Positions 1-12,940 of a stretch of 64,000 nucleotides of DNA are shown here, piece by piece. Made by a program: the position numbers and the translations under genes. This DNA comes from Carya illinoinensis (Eukaryota > Streptophyta > Magnoliopsida > Fagales > Juglandaceae): the NCBI RefSeq assembly GCF_018687715.1, contig NC_056765.1, positions 24,176,394 through 24,240,393 of the forward strand, read 5' to 3'. A model generated the notes under the pieces. It did no database searches, was not told where the DNA came from, and saw only the letters and a list, made by a program, of their open reading frames with translations. The stretch's first letter is position 1. The number at the start of each line of letters is the position of its first letter.

Positions 1-1260
1 TTCAAGATTCATTTGATTTGAAACTCTCAAATTATGATTCTCAAGTTATGTGATTTCAGAAGAATATTGATTTCCTAATTATTCAACATGACAAGTTAAA
101 GTTGTCAAGATCATTATTTTTTCAGTCGTCGGCAACATTATCTTCTTGGAAAACAAGACAAGTAACTTTGTATATTGTCAAGATTATTATCTACTGTCAG
201 ATTATTGTCAAGACTTAAAGATCACGTCCAAATTCAAAGATCACGTCCATTATTATTCACTGTCAGGATATTGATCAGAGGTCAAGACAGACAGTTAAAG
301 TTGTCAAGATAAATTTGGACTTTGTCTAAATTTATTGTTCACTAAATTCTAAAAGACTCTGTCCATTTTAGTTTCCGTAAGATGAAGTCTAGCAAGAGTC
401 TTTAGTCTAGCAAAAGTCCAAAATACTTTGTCTACTTTTGAAACTCAACCATTATTAGTCGCCAGAAGAAGATAAGATGTCGGGGACATATTATTGACAA
501 TTACTGTACTAGTGTCCATAAATAGATAGTTTGTAAGCAATGTAAGGCATTCATAATTCCTGATCTGAAGCCTTTCTTCTCTCGCTCTTCCTACCCTCAA
601 AATATCCTCTCTTATAAACAAAACCTCTTTTTATGTCAACTGCTCTCAACTTCTTTGAGAATTAATCTCCTTGTAAGTATTATATTTTCAATGAAATCTA
701 TTTTATCATATTTTGTCTTTTATTTATGCAAATGATAGGTTCTACCGTCTTTTATTATATGTTTTTCTTCTTTATTTTATCGGGCTGGTTATACCGCCTC
801 TTATTCTAATAAATAAATACAATAAATAAATACATAATATCTATCATATATTACATGGGATACGAATATGGTATCAGAGCCATTGGCTATTATATATTGA
901 TTTTCTTATTTTATTTGTGATTTTATTTACTTTTTGCTATCTTATTTTGTGATTTTATAATGAACTATTATCTTGTTCAAGCTGATTTTCATGACCGTAA
1001 TGAATTAATTTGTGCAAAATATAATACAAGACTTTAATTAAAAAATTATATGGAAAGAATAAAAGATTTTAAAGAAAAATAATTAAAAATGAGACTAGAT
1101 TATTGTTCAATGATGAAAAGATATCATATATATCACAAAGTAGACAAGCACCTATAGAAGAATTTGAATATCATTGTAAGTTCTTAAGAGAAGAAATTAA
1201 AATTAAGTATAAGAAACCACTTAAGTATTCTTGCTTTATAAAAATAAAAATAAAAAATTC
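1..1260 (+). mobile_element. Truncated Copia-type LTR retrotransposon (LTR plus start of internal region)
   Basis: The sequence up to about position 855 looks like the 3' part of an LTR: AT-rich, with promoter-like and polyadenylation-like stretches and a CA dinucleotide at 854-855. It is followed by a canonical primer-binding site at 869-880. After that comes weakly coding, gag-like sequence, for example an open stretch at 1103-1375 rich in Lys and Ile, which is not interpretable as a functional protein. The internal region fades near 1260-1330 where the R1 dispersed repeat begins, and no second LTR is visible. The 5' end lies outside the window or is lost. Superfamily is inferred from the binding-site type and layout only. 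Confidence 0.55.
869..880 (+). promoter_or_regulatory. Primer-binding site for initiator Met-tRNA
   Basis: TGGTATCAGAGC is complementary to the 3' end of plant initiator methionine tRNA and is the usual minus-strand primer site just inside the 5' LTR of plant Copia elements. It sits 13 bases after a candidate LTR end (CA at 854-855), a slightly long spacing. Confidence 0.75.
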
Positions 1261-2041
1261 AGTAATACGGGAAAATCTTGGGCTGAATAGGTCTGGTCCA
1301 GTCTACAAAACTTCCCGAGATCGGACCGGACCGAACTTCCCCCTATTTCTAACATTACTCTTCATAAATCACTAATTAAGCCTGGTAACTGATGTGCTCA
1401 GTTGTTGTTTGTCACATAATGGCTATTAGTTGGAAAATCTTCCAAAATAACTGCGAAGCATCTATAACTTTTACAATTAGCTTATAATTTTGAGGGTAAT
1501 TATATGAATTTAAATATTTAAATAAAAATAAATAATTCTATTTGAAAAGCTTTACACTATACATCATCTATATGAATTTAAATATTTAAATAAAAATAAA
1601 TAATTCTATTTGAAAATCTTTACACTACACATCATCTATGTGTCATAATTAATTTTAAAGATAAATCCTAAAATTTGAATCTTACAAATAATGTCAAGTG
1701 GATGGTGCTTATACTAATTATGAATGTATAATTTTTCTTACAAAAAATTCTTTATGAATTCTTGACCATTTGAAATGTTATTTAAGAGACTAGCAAAAAG
1801 GTCTGAATTTGTGAGAAGAAGTGATACTTACAAAACTTCATTCAAATGGAGGGTAAACAGTACCCTCTGTACATTTATTAAGTTTTCTGCTTCTTTTTAT
1901 CTCAAATCTTAAATTTTAGTGTAATGTTGTGCCATTGAAAAGAACCTATGAGTCCCCAACGAAAGCCATTAAAAATTATTAGAATTATTCATTTTTATAT
2001 TTTTATTATTTATCAGTTTAAATTGACTTAATCGAGATTAA

Positions 2042-2410
2042 GGGCTCGTTTGGTTACGCAGTTGGTTTTGTCTCATCTCAATATTTAAACACTATTTAAA
2101 TATAAACACTTCTTAATTTCTCTTTCATAATTTTTTTATCTAATTATTAATAATATTCATTACATATTTACTAAACTTTTATATAAAACACAAAAATAAT
2201 TCAATTTTTCAAATTTTAAAACAAAATTTATATTAAAAAATTATATTCTAATAGTGTTTTAACTTTATAATATTTTTATTCAACTTTTTTTTCTCTTTCA
2301 TTTATCAAAATTTAATGAAAATCTTAACTCAAACTATATTTCATTACTGCTCACAGATTTCTTATTATTATTATTTTTTTCTCATTTCATCTAATCTGAC
2401 TATCAAAATC
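2042..2410 (+). mobile_element. Tourist/PIF-like MITE inserted in R1 copy 1
   Basis: Copy 1 of R1 holds about 370 extra bases compared with copy 2, where the flanks are joined at about 22170. The insert starts GGGCTCGTTTGGTTACGCAG and ends in a degenerate inverted version. It is flanked by TAA on both sides (2039-2041 and 2411-2413), the three-base TWA duplication of PIF/Harbinger MITEs. It has no coding capacity. The inverted ends are poor, so it is an old copy. Confidence 0.55.
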
Positions 2411-2673
2411 TAAATGTTTAATTAATTTATTATTCAAGTTCCTTCATAAATATTGGATTAAGAGATGCTATTGGGGTCTAACGTAGATACTTAAAAATTC
2501 ATTGAAAGATGGATTTTTGAAAAAATGACTAATTTCTATTATAATTATAATGAAATTTAAAATGGATATTTCTTTTTATTTATAATAGTAGAATTTTATT
2601 GTTGTTAAGGTGACCAAAAACACCCAATCTTGAAGAATTTTTTCAAGATTGAGGTAAATAAAGAAATCAAGCT

Positions 2674-3359
2674 TGTTAATGTCTTGTTTCACAACCCGAG
2701 CAGCACCACGGTTGCCAAACTCTTGGGCTTGCAGCAAGAAGCTGGCAGAGTGGGCTTCTGTGAGGTCTGAGGCCCCTTCAATGCAAAAGTCAGTAGAGAG
2801 TGATGAAACGGTATGTGAGAGTTAAGAAGTAGAATAAGGGTTCAGAGAGTTTCTCCTTGGGTGGGATTGAGATATTTATACCTGATTTGAACTCAGTTGC
2901 CGAGGGAGATCGTGGGGTGCCAGACCGTACTCTGGTCAGACTTGCCACCCGCCTCCTATCATGGTAGGGTGTTTGGCTAAGGTCATGCCGTCCTGCGACG
3001 CCTTAAGCAACACGCCCTTGCATACCCAGGTTCCTGCAATGCATTAAATACGATGTGCTTCTTGCCAGGTATGCACACCACCGAACATACCCGGCCATCT
3101 GGGCTCTAAACAGATGTCAATTTAGTACTCTCTGGCAGAACTTGGCCGGTCATCGTAGTCCCTGGTGTTCACTGCTCATGATGGGCTTTTCACTAGGGCT
3201 ATGCCAAATGCTTGGATCTTTCCCAATGGGCAGGCACACCGCTTCTTAATCCGAGCTTCTGGCCTACTTCGGTCTCTGCCTAATGGGCCTGGGGCCTTCT
3301 CATCTCTCTCGGCCTGATCCTGTTGGGCCAGGGCCCCTCCCTGGAGGGCCCCCCTTACA
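2674..3359 (+). mobile_element. Solo LTR, 686 bp, TSD AAGCT
   Basis: The block starts TGTTAATGTC, ends CCCCTTACA and is bounded by AAGCT at 2669-2673 and 3360-3364. The uninterrupted target is present in R1 copy 2 near 22430, where the flanks read straight through. TG...CA termini with a five-base duplication mark a solo LTR. It is GC-richer than its surroundings. A partial relative lies at 63852-64000. The superfamily cannot be told from the LTR alone. Confidence 0.8.
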
Positions 3360-3479
3360 AAGCTTGTTCACATGAAAACAACTAGAGAAAATATTATATA
3401 TATTCATATATAATGATGTGATAAAATGTGTGTCACTTTTATTTGGCATATATATATATATATATATATCTATATATAA

Positions 3480-4042
3480 TATTTTTTTGAGGATGTCAAT
3501 GTATCATGATGTTCTAAGGATTAAGATAGTATGATTAATGATAATCTTATATATGAAGTTTGGAATCCTAACTCAATTTTGGAGGAATATTTGCCAAAAA
3601 TCTTAATTGGATTACCTATCTAGCTTATCATGAAAATAACATGAGAGAATATCTTCTGTAATGGGAAATGCCACTCTTAGCGAAAGTGGTTACAAAATAA
3701 GCCACTGAATGACTTTTTTGTTGTTTTATTTAATGATTAAAGAAGTGTTTTTTTAATAAATTTTTGATTTTTTATTAAAAAAATGTTTAAAGAGGTATAA
3801 AAAATGTTCGAAAGTAAATTAGAAACAAAACGAAAAAAAAAAGAAAAAAAAATTGCACTGATCAATAAGAACTTTCGATTGGTCAATGTAACATTTCCCC
3901 TTTGTAACACTTTGTTCCTCTACGAGAATATAATACATTTTTCAAAAAGATATAAGGGTAGAAATGCTATTAAAGGTTATATGTACCTGGCTTTTGGCCT
4001 GATGGCACAATATTTACATCTTCAAAATTGAAATTATGGGTT
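3480..4042. other. AT-rich intergenic stretch, nothing recognised
   Basis: It contains a short TA run near 3451-3480 and a poly-A-like tract near 3836-3852. Small open frames here have no recognisable family or splice context. Confidence 0.5.
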
Positions 4043-4369
4043 CACTACAGGAATTTTGCCTTCTTGCGGGGAGCGAGATCCCCCCATTTCCACTGCTTTC
4101 TGGCAAAAACAATTCACAAACTGCGATTTTCACTCATTGCTAATCAGTTGAAAATAAATTGTCTGGTCAGAGGAATTTCGGTGAGATATCATGGCCCCTG
4201 CAATTGTTATAGCTAAGTCGGCGTACATTTCTTGCAGCAAAATCGCCTAGGCAATTTGGTCTAAAGGGCAATTATGGTGAGGAGACGTCACAAATTTGGG
4301 TCATTGATGGCGATTTTGTAGTGTCGTAAAATCTAAATATTCGGCGATTCTACTGGTGGCAGCAAGAAG

Positions 4370-4600
4370 TTTTGTTCCCATTTGCGGTGAATTCATAGAC
4401 ACTGCAATTTCAAACTCTTCATACGGCGATTTTTGGGCTGGCGGCAAGAAATAGAGTTCCCATTTGCGATGAACTCATATACGCTGCAAGTTTAGACTCT
4501 TCATATGGTGAATTCATAGACTCCGCAATTTCAGATATTCTACATGCGGTGAATTCCTAGACGCCGTAATTTCAAATATTCTACATGCGGTGAGGTTGTA
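4370..4600 (+). repeat. Degenerate subterminal direct repeats (GCGGTGAATTCATAGAC type)
   Basis: Several imperfect copies of a unit of about 50-70 bases follow each other. Each has a CATTTGCGGTGAATTC-like core followed by a CGCCGCAATTTC-like core. Such arrays next to a CACTA terminus are the usual binding region of the TNP1/TNPA class of transposon protein. The motif differs from those of the three other CACTA families in the window. Confidence 0.5.
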
Positions 4601-4639
4601 TGGTGCAAGAAATGCCAAAACCACCGTTTTCTAAAGAAG

Positions 4640-5880
4640 GATAAAAGCGAAAGGGAAAATAGAAACACAAGCAACTTGTAGCTGATCTAGCTAGGCAGAT
4701 CATATACATGAATGAATAAAGTTATTTCTCAAAACCATACGGCCATGTTTTCCATCTGGTGGAAATATTTAATGACACCTTCAAGTGGTATGAATGAAGT
4801 TAATAACACCATGTTAATCGACCATTCATCCACTACTAATTGGAGAGCCATAATTCTTTTTACTAAAGCTTCAAAACATATAAGTCTGCATGCCAAATTA
4901 TCAATATCAGCATATTACAGTAATAAAAATTAAAACGAACACCACATGTAAAGATTCAATTAATAACATTACTTGTTTTCATTTATTATTCAACACCAAC
5001 CTTAGACTAAAATATAAGTTGGTAACGCATGCAATATGTGAAACCTAGGCAATTTGAGTGGAAAATGTTAAATACTTGTTAGGAGAAAATTAAAAAAACA
5101 AAAAAAAAAAAAAACAAATTCATGTGATGCTTGAAAGGTAGGATGCAACACACACGGGTATTTTTACAACATATCAGCTAGGTTCCTAGTGCATGCTTTT
5201 GGTCAATGTAAATTATCCACTTGGACCGTTTGTGATGAGCTAGATATTTATTTGCCTCGTGTATGACCATGAAACGTGTGGAGATGAGGGTACAAATTCA
5301 TTTGGGATCTAGATTATGGTTTTCATGCTCTCCAATCAGTACTTAAAGTTGCTGATTTCACATGTTAATATATCTATATATATGACATTGTTTGGGGTTG
5401 CGGTCAAAACATAGCAACCACGAAAGTTGTGAGAACCATCTAGGAAATATGGAAGAGAGCATTGACTAAATTAACTATTGCTTGGTCACCCAAAACAACA
5501 TTTGCCAAACCTCCCAGAACTCCTAATTAATTATAAATCAGCATCTAAAAACTGATCAAAACTCATCCTTCAGCATCAAAAAGTTTCTAATGTAGATAAA
5601 GCACTGCAATTTGTAACAGATTCGCAATCAATTTAAACTAGTAACTTGATATTTTTATGTAAATGACTTTACCTTTCACTTGCAAATGAACCCAAAAAAA
5701 AAAAAAAAAAAAACTATCTAAATGCATATACCCAAAACAAAGAGAGATAGACACAGAATGAAGGAGAGAAATACCATACGGATTGAAAGGAAAGGAGATA
5801 GCTTGCTGAAATAGGGACCGAGTGGAGAAGCCGTGCATGACGGTGAGACACGATTGGGTAGCCTATAGAGAGAGAGGGAT
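4640..5880. other. Non-coding stretch within or beside the 4-kb CACTA-like element
   Basis: Mostly AT-rich sequence with A-runs near 5090-5120 and 5694-5712. Nothing recognisable as a gene. An AG-rich tract begins near 5858. Confidence 0.4.
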
Positions 5881-6589
5881 TGATTGAAAGTTAGAGAGAG
5901 AAAGAGAGAGAAGGACGGTGAATTGATATTGTGAGCAAGATGGAGGAGACTTACCCGCTAGGCAAGGAGGCGACAGCATGCAGTAGGGAAGTCGATCTGT
6001 CACAGAGAATAATCGACTAAGGTGGAGATCGACGTGGCACACGACGTTGTTTTCTTAGACCTTATTCGACGTGAAGGTTGGGATGGACTAATGGAGGGAG
6101 TTTTGCTCTGTTTCGGTGGTGAAGATAGGGTGGCTAGGCACTGCTGGTTCAAGCTCACGATGGCTGCAGCAAAAATGGATGGAAGACAGAGAGAATCAGC
6201 AAAATTGGGTTTCTGTAATTTTACGGAGATAAATATTTTGCATGCTTCTGACTTAATGCCGTTGTTTGTTGCCGCATTAAGAAATGACTCAGCTATTTTA
6301 GGCCCTTATACGGTAGTATCATTTGTGAAGAGACAAAGTCGCCACAAAATATATATTGTCACTGCAAAAAGTACATTTGATGGCGAATCTCGCAGTTGCC
6401 ACTACAAAAATGCGGCTACAGTAAGTTGTCATCTATCACTACAAGAGATATGATTTTTTGAGACAAAAAATTTTGTCTCAAAAAATGGAAATTCTTCCCT
6501 AAAAGTTTTGGGAGACGAAAAAATTTTGTCTCTATTTTGTCTCAAAAAGGCTGTCTCAGAAAGTTTTTGGAGACGAAAATTGTCTCTGA

Positions 6590-6995
6590 AAAGTATTTTT
6601 AGGGACGAAATTGGGCGGAACCGGTCGAAACCGTTCGAACGGGAAATTTTTTCTGAGACAAAAAAATGTCGTCTCAGAATCAAGTTCGAACGGGAATATT
6701 TTTGTTCAAACAACATGAAATGTTAATTCGAACCAATAGCCATATCTGACCAAGTCCGTTCGAACAAAAAAGTTCGTAAGCGACTTTAGTTCGAAGAAAA
6801 ATATTAACTGTTCGAACAAATAATCTATTTACAGAAATCTTCTGTTCGAACGGACTTTTAGAAATGAATTTATTCGAATGAGTATTTATTTGTTCGAACG
6901 AACGCAAGGATTGTATTTCCCGGTAAGTTCGAATGGGTATATTTTTGTTCGAATGGGAATTTATTGGTTCGAATGGATATGTTTTTGTTCAAATG
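6590..6995 (+). repeat. Left subterminal TTCGAA palindrome array
   Basis: Many copies of GTTCGAACGG, AGTTCGAAC and GTTCGAATGG occur in both orientations at intervals of roughly 15-40 bases. The core TTCGAA is itself a palindrome. These are the expected binding sites for the element's TNP1-like protein, which brings the ends together. That role is inferred from the En/Spm model, not shown here. Confidence 0.7.
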
Positions 6996-7144
6996 TATGC
7001 AGAAATGGTAATTTACCATTCAAACGGCATTGATCAAACAAAATGAAATTGATACTAATACAAATTGTAGTCTATATACATCAATTGTTCAAATGTTTAC
7101 AAACATCGTAAATATTAAAGGCTGTTAAAAAAAAAACAAATGAA

Positions 7145-8671
7145 TTATGATTGTGGTGGTGGTGGTGGTATAGGGTTTTGGGACATCATTAATTGAAATT
7201 GTTCAAACATTTTTTGGTTATTTAATTGTAGCCTCTCTTCTAATCTTGCTTCTAAATCTGCTGCTTGATCTAATCGGGTCAACAACTCTTTTTCCTTCAA
7301 TCTCAATCGTTCTATCTCAAGTGCAGCTTCCTCTAATTTTTTAGTATTGTCGTCATTCGAGCTGGCTTTAGAAGATGATGAAGATGTTGAGGATGGTTTC
7401 ACGCAACATCCTAAGCCCCTCAAATATCCAGAACGTGATCCAAGAACTTGAGAAAAGATTTGAGCATCGTTGACAGATGATTCATCAGATGGATCCGCAA
7501 CAGTGTCTTTTAAGAGATATCATCTTGTCCTGGAAAAAGAAAAACATTAAAATTAGTATATGTAACAAAAATATATTTAGACAATGAAATTAAATAAACT
7601 TAAACTTACATAATATGCCTCTGCCTAAGGATTGCTCCAAACACCATCACGATTTTTATGTGCTTTAGCATACAATTGGGTCAGATCATAATCAGTAGGA
7701 TTTTCTTCTTGCTGCAAAATGAAAATTAATATCATAATTTATACGAAAAAAGTGTATATATTAAAATTTATTGGAGACAATAAGAACTAACCATTTTTTT
7801 TGACAAGTGATGAAAAGATCGAGAACCCGCGTGATGGTGTATCGTTAAATTTGATCTATTTGTTTTGTTCACTGTACTCCGTTTCTAAAAAAAAGAATTA
7901 TAATTTTTATTTAATACATCTATTATATATTATTAAAAAAAAAGATAGTAGCGAAATTACCTGATAAGCAGGATCTTCAAATAGATCACAAACTTTCTCC
8001 CATTCGTTTGGTGGCATTGCTTGGAATGGATTTTGACGTGCCTTTGTCGTAGTACTGAACTTCTGGTAGTGTGCATGGCATCGACCTTTGTACCTCTGAA
8101 ATGCATTCGACATAAGTTCTTCAATCGTTAGTCGATCCTCCCGCCGACCAAAATTTAATTCAAACTCGTCCTTCAAAGAATTATAAACAATTAGTATAAT
8201 TTCAAACATTCGCATTTAAATAAAAATGTTATACAAAGTAACTTATTACCAGACAACGATTTTTGATGTGGTCTTTCACATTTTGGGGAACTTTAGCCCA
8301 GGATGATGTAGCCATCGGTGCATACGTGCGAGTAAGTGTACCAACATAAGAAGCAAGCCAAGCTGTCGATTCCCCAGAGCCACCGGTGTGATCATCAGAT
8401 ATATCAACTTTAATTTTACCCAGTTTCCTTACTTTTTCTATGCAGACACCCCTCGTAATGCCTCTAACTCGGCGCTGGTTTACAACAGCTATATATACAA
8501 ATGGCTTAGAATATATTTTAATTAAATTAATCTTATTTGAAAGATATACATTGAAAAAATACCTTGTTCTGGTTCTGGTGACGGTGGCCCACCATTGTTG
8601 GCAGGTGAAGCACACGGGGATTCGCTAAGTGGTGGGGATGACTCACGTGTTCTTTTGCGTTTAGGAGGCAT
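7145..8671 (-). pseudogene. TNP1-like CACTA protein gene (plant transposase Ptta/En/Spm, PF03004-like), six exons, two lesions
   Basis: Exons inferred from GT-AG junctions are 8671-8563, 8488-8250, 8170-7961, 7884-7792, 7711-7610 and 7529-7145. The start is MPPKRKRTRESSPP. Exon 2 carries the basic start of the domain (RRVRGITRGVCIEKVRKLGK). Exon 3 holds the RYKGRCHAHYQKF and NPFQAMPPNEWEKVCDLF stretch. The last exon has GYLRGLG and a predicted coiled coil (leucine/glutamate-rich) ending in a proline run. This family binds subterminal repeats and assists TNP2. Two lesions are visible: an in-frame TAG at 7627-7625 in exon 5, probably from CAG, and an extra A in the A-run at 7508-7511, which shifts the last exon. 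Otherwise all exon phases fit. Exons 3 and 4 (210 and 93 nt) match the sizes of the homologous exons at 38305-38514 and 38685-38777. Confidence 0.8.
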
Positions 8672-8762
8672 ATCTGTTTGAAATTATAATTAATTATTAT
8701 TCGAACAAAATACATGAAATATTTTTATAAGAATTTTACCTACACGCATATCTGTTTGAAAA

Positions 8763-11700
8763 TCATTCGGTATCAGTATTGCTGGACCAATCGCTCTCAT
8801 CCTCAGTAGACACTTCAGTTGATTCATGTTCTTCCGACATGTCACCTTCAATTACTTCGGGTTGAACATCTTCTCTGCGCAATGGGACCATGTCATAATG
8901 GCTTAGATCAACAAATAGATTGATGCCTGATTCATTTTCTTGATATGCTTCTTCATGATCTGGACTGTCAACTTCTTCATGTGGTTTGTCTACCTCTGAA
9001 ATATAATCATACACATTTCTTGGCGCAAATTTCTCGACTATTCTCCATGGATTTCCGAACTCCGGATCATCTAAATAAAAAACTTGATTTGCTTGGCATG
9101 CGAGAACAAATGGGTCGTCCTCATACCATTTGCGAGATGTATTGACACTTACAAAATATTCATCCTTACGCACTCCCAATCTAGGATTCGAGACATCCCA
9201 CCAATTACATTTAAATAACCAGACCATATATCCCCCCACATACTTTAATGCTATGATATTCTCCACAATTCCGTAAAAATCAATATTTTCATCCCCATGG
9301 CTTCCTTCGACGACAACCCCACAATTTTGAGTTTTCCTATATCGTTCTCTGTCTGCTGTGTGAAATCTATATCCACGCACCAAACATCCTGAATATTGGA
9401 TAGCCCGCTTAGACGTACCACATGCCAAAGCATATACTTCTGGTGAGATTTCACCTGAATGTTCATTATATTTCGATGCAACCTACATAAATAAATTTTA
9501 TTCTACTTATATCAATATCATATATAAATATGATGACACCTACAAATTAAATAAAGTTTAAAATACTTTCAAGCATAATTTTTTCCCGAATAATACCGTA
9601 TGTTCAAACCATGAGGCAAATTCTTCTTCATGCGTCTTTTCTACGTCAGTCACACCATTTGTGCGAAGTAGTTGTATATGTTCGCTGCATATGTTAATGT
9701 GAGTTATTAATTTGTATCAATATATACTATATTATTAGAAATGCACTTAATACTACTACCAAATTAGATGATCATCACGAACCTCAAATACTGTTCAATC
9801 TCTTCACAATTATTTAAGACATACCATCGAGCTCTTTCAAACTCTCGCCCACATAGGTCATAGCCCCCTTGTGCACCTATAGGTCGTACTTTCTGAAAAA
9901 ACACGGTAAATGCTGACGAAACTCCCATTTGTCCACCTTCATAATTTCGATCCGGTCTCGTAAATCTAGTATCAACCCCACGAAAATACATTGAACAAAA
10001 TGTATGCCACTCATTATGAATATATGACTCTGCGATCGATCCTTCCGGACGAGCCTTATTCCCCACAGATCGCTTAAGTTTTCCCAAAAACCGTTCAATA
10101 GGATACATCCATCTATACTGAACGGGGCCAGCAACTAAAGCCTCACGAGGGAGATGCACAGCCAAATGAACCATTACATCAAAGAATGAAGGCGGGTACA
10201 AACTCTCCAATTTACACAATATCAATGCAATGTCAGCTTCCATTTTTAATAAGGCATCAACTTTCAACGTTCTACTGCAAATATTTCTGAAAAATCGCCC
10301 TAATTCTGTGATAGCTGTACGAACATCTGGAGTAAGCTTTCCGCGCACACCAACTGGCAACAATCGCTGTAAAAATATATGGCAGTCGTGACTTTTTAGG
10401 CCAGTTATCTTCCAATCATGAGGTCGGACATATCTTGACATGTTCGAAGCATAACCATTGGGCAATTTGATTGTCATAAACCAATCATAGAATTTCTTTC
10501 TCTCATCACTTGAAAGTGTATACCATCCAATGGGCATATAAGCTGATGACCCAGTATCTTGCAAATGCAACTCTGATCTGATTCCCAACTCTTTCAAATC
10601 TTTACGAGAGTTGACTGTATCTTTTGTTTTTCCTTGTATTGACATCAGGGTATCCAAAATATTCTCACATATATTTTTTTCAATGTGCATTACGTCTAGA
10701 TTGTGACGCAGTGTTAAGGTAGACCAGTATGGCAACTCAAAAAAAATACTTTTTTTGGTCCAATTCAATTCCACTGCTTGTCTTTTCCTCTTTTGGCATC
10801 TTGCATTCTTTCCAAATCTGTTGTCTAGGACATCTGCCAATTGAGTGAGAATATCACTGCCAGAATACTCTGGCGGTGATGACCTACGATCAACCGTTCC
10901 ATCAAACATTACCCTATTGTTTCGCCATCTATGATCATGAGGTAGATATCGACGGTGTCCCATGAAACATAATTTCCGGCCATTCGTTAACCACTGAGAC
11001 TGTGTATCTTTGTTACAAACAGGACAAGCCATTTTTCCCTTTGTGCTCCACCCAGACAAGTTCCCGTATGCCGGAAAATCATTAATTGTCCAAAGTACTG
11101 CAACATGCATTTTGAATTCACCCCTTGTGGCCACATCATATGTATTGACACCCTGTTTCCACAACTCTTTCAACTCTTCCATCATTGGCTGCAAATATAC
11201 ATCTATTTCATTTCCTGGTGACCTTGGTCCTGGAATCAATAGAGTCATCATAAAATAAGGATCCTTCATACACTTCCATGGTGGCAAATTATAAGGCATT
11301 ACTATGACAGGCCAAGTGCTATGAGAAGTGCTCATGTTGCCAAATGGATTAAACCCATCAGTTGCTAAACCAAGACGTACATTGCGAGGTTCTTCAGCAA
11401 ACCATGGATACTCGTCATCAAATTTCTTCCATTGTAAGGAATCTGCAGGATGAGTGAGAAATTGATCATTTTGAACTCTTTCTGTGTGATGCCAAGTCAT
11501 ATCTTTCGCAGTCATCCGGGAAGTAAATAATCTTTGAAGTCGAGGAATAAGCGGAAAATGTCTTAGCACTTTCTGGGGTACATTACGCTTATCTGATGTC
11601 CATCTTGACTCAAGACACACCGGACATGATTCACATTCTGCATATTGCTTCCAAAAGAGAACACAATCATTCTTACATGCATGGATGATATTATAATCAA

Positions 11701-12373
11701 ATCCTAACTCTCGCTTCAATTTCTTCGCTTCATAAAAATTTCGAGGTACTACGTTATCCTCTGGCAGAGCCTCTTTAAATAATTCAAGTAGCATATCGAT
11801 AGCCTTTGCAGAAATACGACAAATAGACTTTATATGGAGCAACCTGACAGTGAATGACAACTTGCTATGACGGGTGCACCCTTCATACAATTCTCGTTGT
11901 GCATCCTCCCACAATGATCCAAAGTTTTCATTTCCCCCAAATGACTGGGTAGATGTTCCTTCTCCAACCCTGGCGCCAAATATGCCTGCGCCAAGATCTC
12001 CTAACATTTCAGTCATATCTTCTCCATTATCATAACCATCATCAGAAATATCAACATTTATGTCCTCCGTGTCGATCTCGTTACATTCATCCATCTGGTT
12101 GGTGTGACTGCCAAATCTAACTCCTTGGGGAAATGGTTCTCCATGTAAAACCCAATGTGAATATTTACCATCAATTCCATTTACGAATAAATGATCCTCC
12201 ACAGCCGTCATATTATAAGAACTAAGGTTTTTGCACTTCTTACATGGGCATCTTATAAATCCTCGACTATCAACACTCCCACAAGCAAATTCTAAGAAAG
12301 ACTTCACCCCTTGTGCATATTGCTTATAGTCTCGACCAAGTCTATCTCCCAACAACATCCAACTTTTATCCAT
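8763..12373 (-). CDS. TNP2-type CACTA transposase, three exons, open reading frame intact
   Basis: Exons 12373-9783, 9684-9597 and 9482-8763 join in phase to give about 1132 residues, a normal length for the family. Domains in order: a Transpos_assoc-like N-terminus (MDKSWM, then CPCKKC zinc-ligand cluster and DHLFVNGI, residues about 1-80); the tnp2 transposase core with FPLIPRLQRLF, the conserved ATDGFNPF and MTLLIPGPRSPGNEIDVYL motifs, FPAYGNLSGWSTKGKMACP, and HNLDVMHIEKNICENILDT; then DUF4218-like (PVQYRWMYPIERFLGKLK) and, in exon 3, DUF4216-like sequence (NCGVVVEGSHGDENIDFYG). The C-terminus is strongly acidic. It is the catalytic subunit that cuts the element ends in the nucleus. The start codon chosen begins the conserved MDKSWM. 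No frameshift or stop was seen, in contrast to the copy at 28807-32502. Confidence 0.92.
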
Positions 12374-12939
12374 CTATAAAGGAAAACCACAATCATGGGA
12401 TAAACACTATCATTCAACTATTACAATACATGTGTTTAATTACCCTGTACTTTTAAGGTAGTTGGTCCTATCCCATTCGAGAGACTATCATCTATATCGC
12501 ATATATACTCAGTCTAAAACTCGTATGTTAGTAAAAATTTCGGCAGCATTTCCCTACAATTTTCCAAGTATGCTAGTCACGATAAGCCGTCGACCCTATT
12601 CATGAGCCGAGAAACTTATGAACTACATACTCGAAGAATGTAGAAAAATGCTAAACCAAAATTTAAATTGACTCACACAGGAGTTATAACTAAATATATA
12701 TGCCATATAGATGATAGAATCCCAAACTGTCCACTTTGGACAATTCAAGAGTTATACCCAAATATTCTTTAAGAGAATATTTGGCCACAACTCTCGAACG
12801 GGTCTAAGGTTTAACTGCATGTAAAATAACTACAAAATCCAAACACTCAGTAGTAAACATAATAAGCATACATCACAAATACATGGGAACATTACATTAC
12901 AAGTATACATGATGGGCCATTAAAGATTTTGAAATATTT
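12374..12939. other. Non-coding leader side of the TNP2 gene
   Basis: AT-rich sequence upstream of the minus-strand transposase start, inside the CACTA element. It probably contains promoter or 5' untranslated exons, but no TATA box or splice site could be assigned with confidence. Confidence 0.4.
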
Positions 12940-12940
12940 A

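Larger units (their letters stand above)
1338..3470 (+). repeat. Dispersed repeat R1, copy 1 (split by a MITE and a solo LTR)
   Basis: The stretch from about 1338 to 2677, continuing at 3360-3470, aligns by eye to 21360-22640 and 56690-57622. Shared landmarks are the run TAAATCACTAATTAAGCC, a block about a suppressed ATGGCTATTAGTTGGAAAAT, and the later GTGACCAAAAACNCCAAT block. It contains a short internal duplication (1508-1570 repeated at 1571-1634). No long open frame or terminal repeat was seen, so class is unknown. Copies 1 and 2 differ by two clean insertions in copy 1. Confidence 0.6.
4043..6436 (+). mobile_element. Left end of a non-autonomous CACTA-like element (right end not found)
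   Basis: CACTACAGGAATTTTGCC at 4043 has the form of a CACTA terminus. It is followed by degenerate subterminal repeats up to about 4600. Similar fragments (GCGGCTAC, CGCAGTTGCCACTACAAAA) occur just before 6437, where the 11-kb CACTA element has inserted. Sequence at 5880-6200 is GC-richer and gene-like, with an AG-rich leader, but I do not recognise a product. After 17451 the sequence continues TGCGGCCC, yet no matching CTGTAGTG end was found. The element is therefore incomplete or unresolved. Confidence 0.4.

Noticed and set aside
2669..3368. MULE insertion with a 9-bp duplication AAGCTTGTT
   Set aside because: The last four bases are shared by chance with the LTR start. There is no terminal inverted repeat, and TG...CA ends with AAGCT fit a solo LTR better.
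4043..4323. A small 281-bp CACTA MITE ending at GGCGATTTTGTAGTG
   Set aside because: The flanking three bases do not match (GTT versus TCG) and the inner sequences are not inverted repeats. The second motif is probably one of the subterminal repeats.
6022..6453. 143-codon open frame beginning MEIDVAHDVV
   Set aside because: Its last codons and stop lie inside the inserted CACTA terminus, so the frame spans an insertion boundary. No family match; only a gene-like upstream region is noted.
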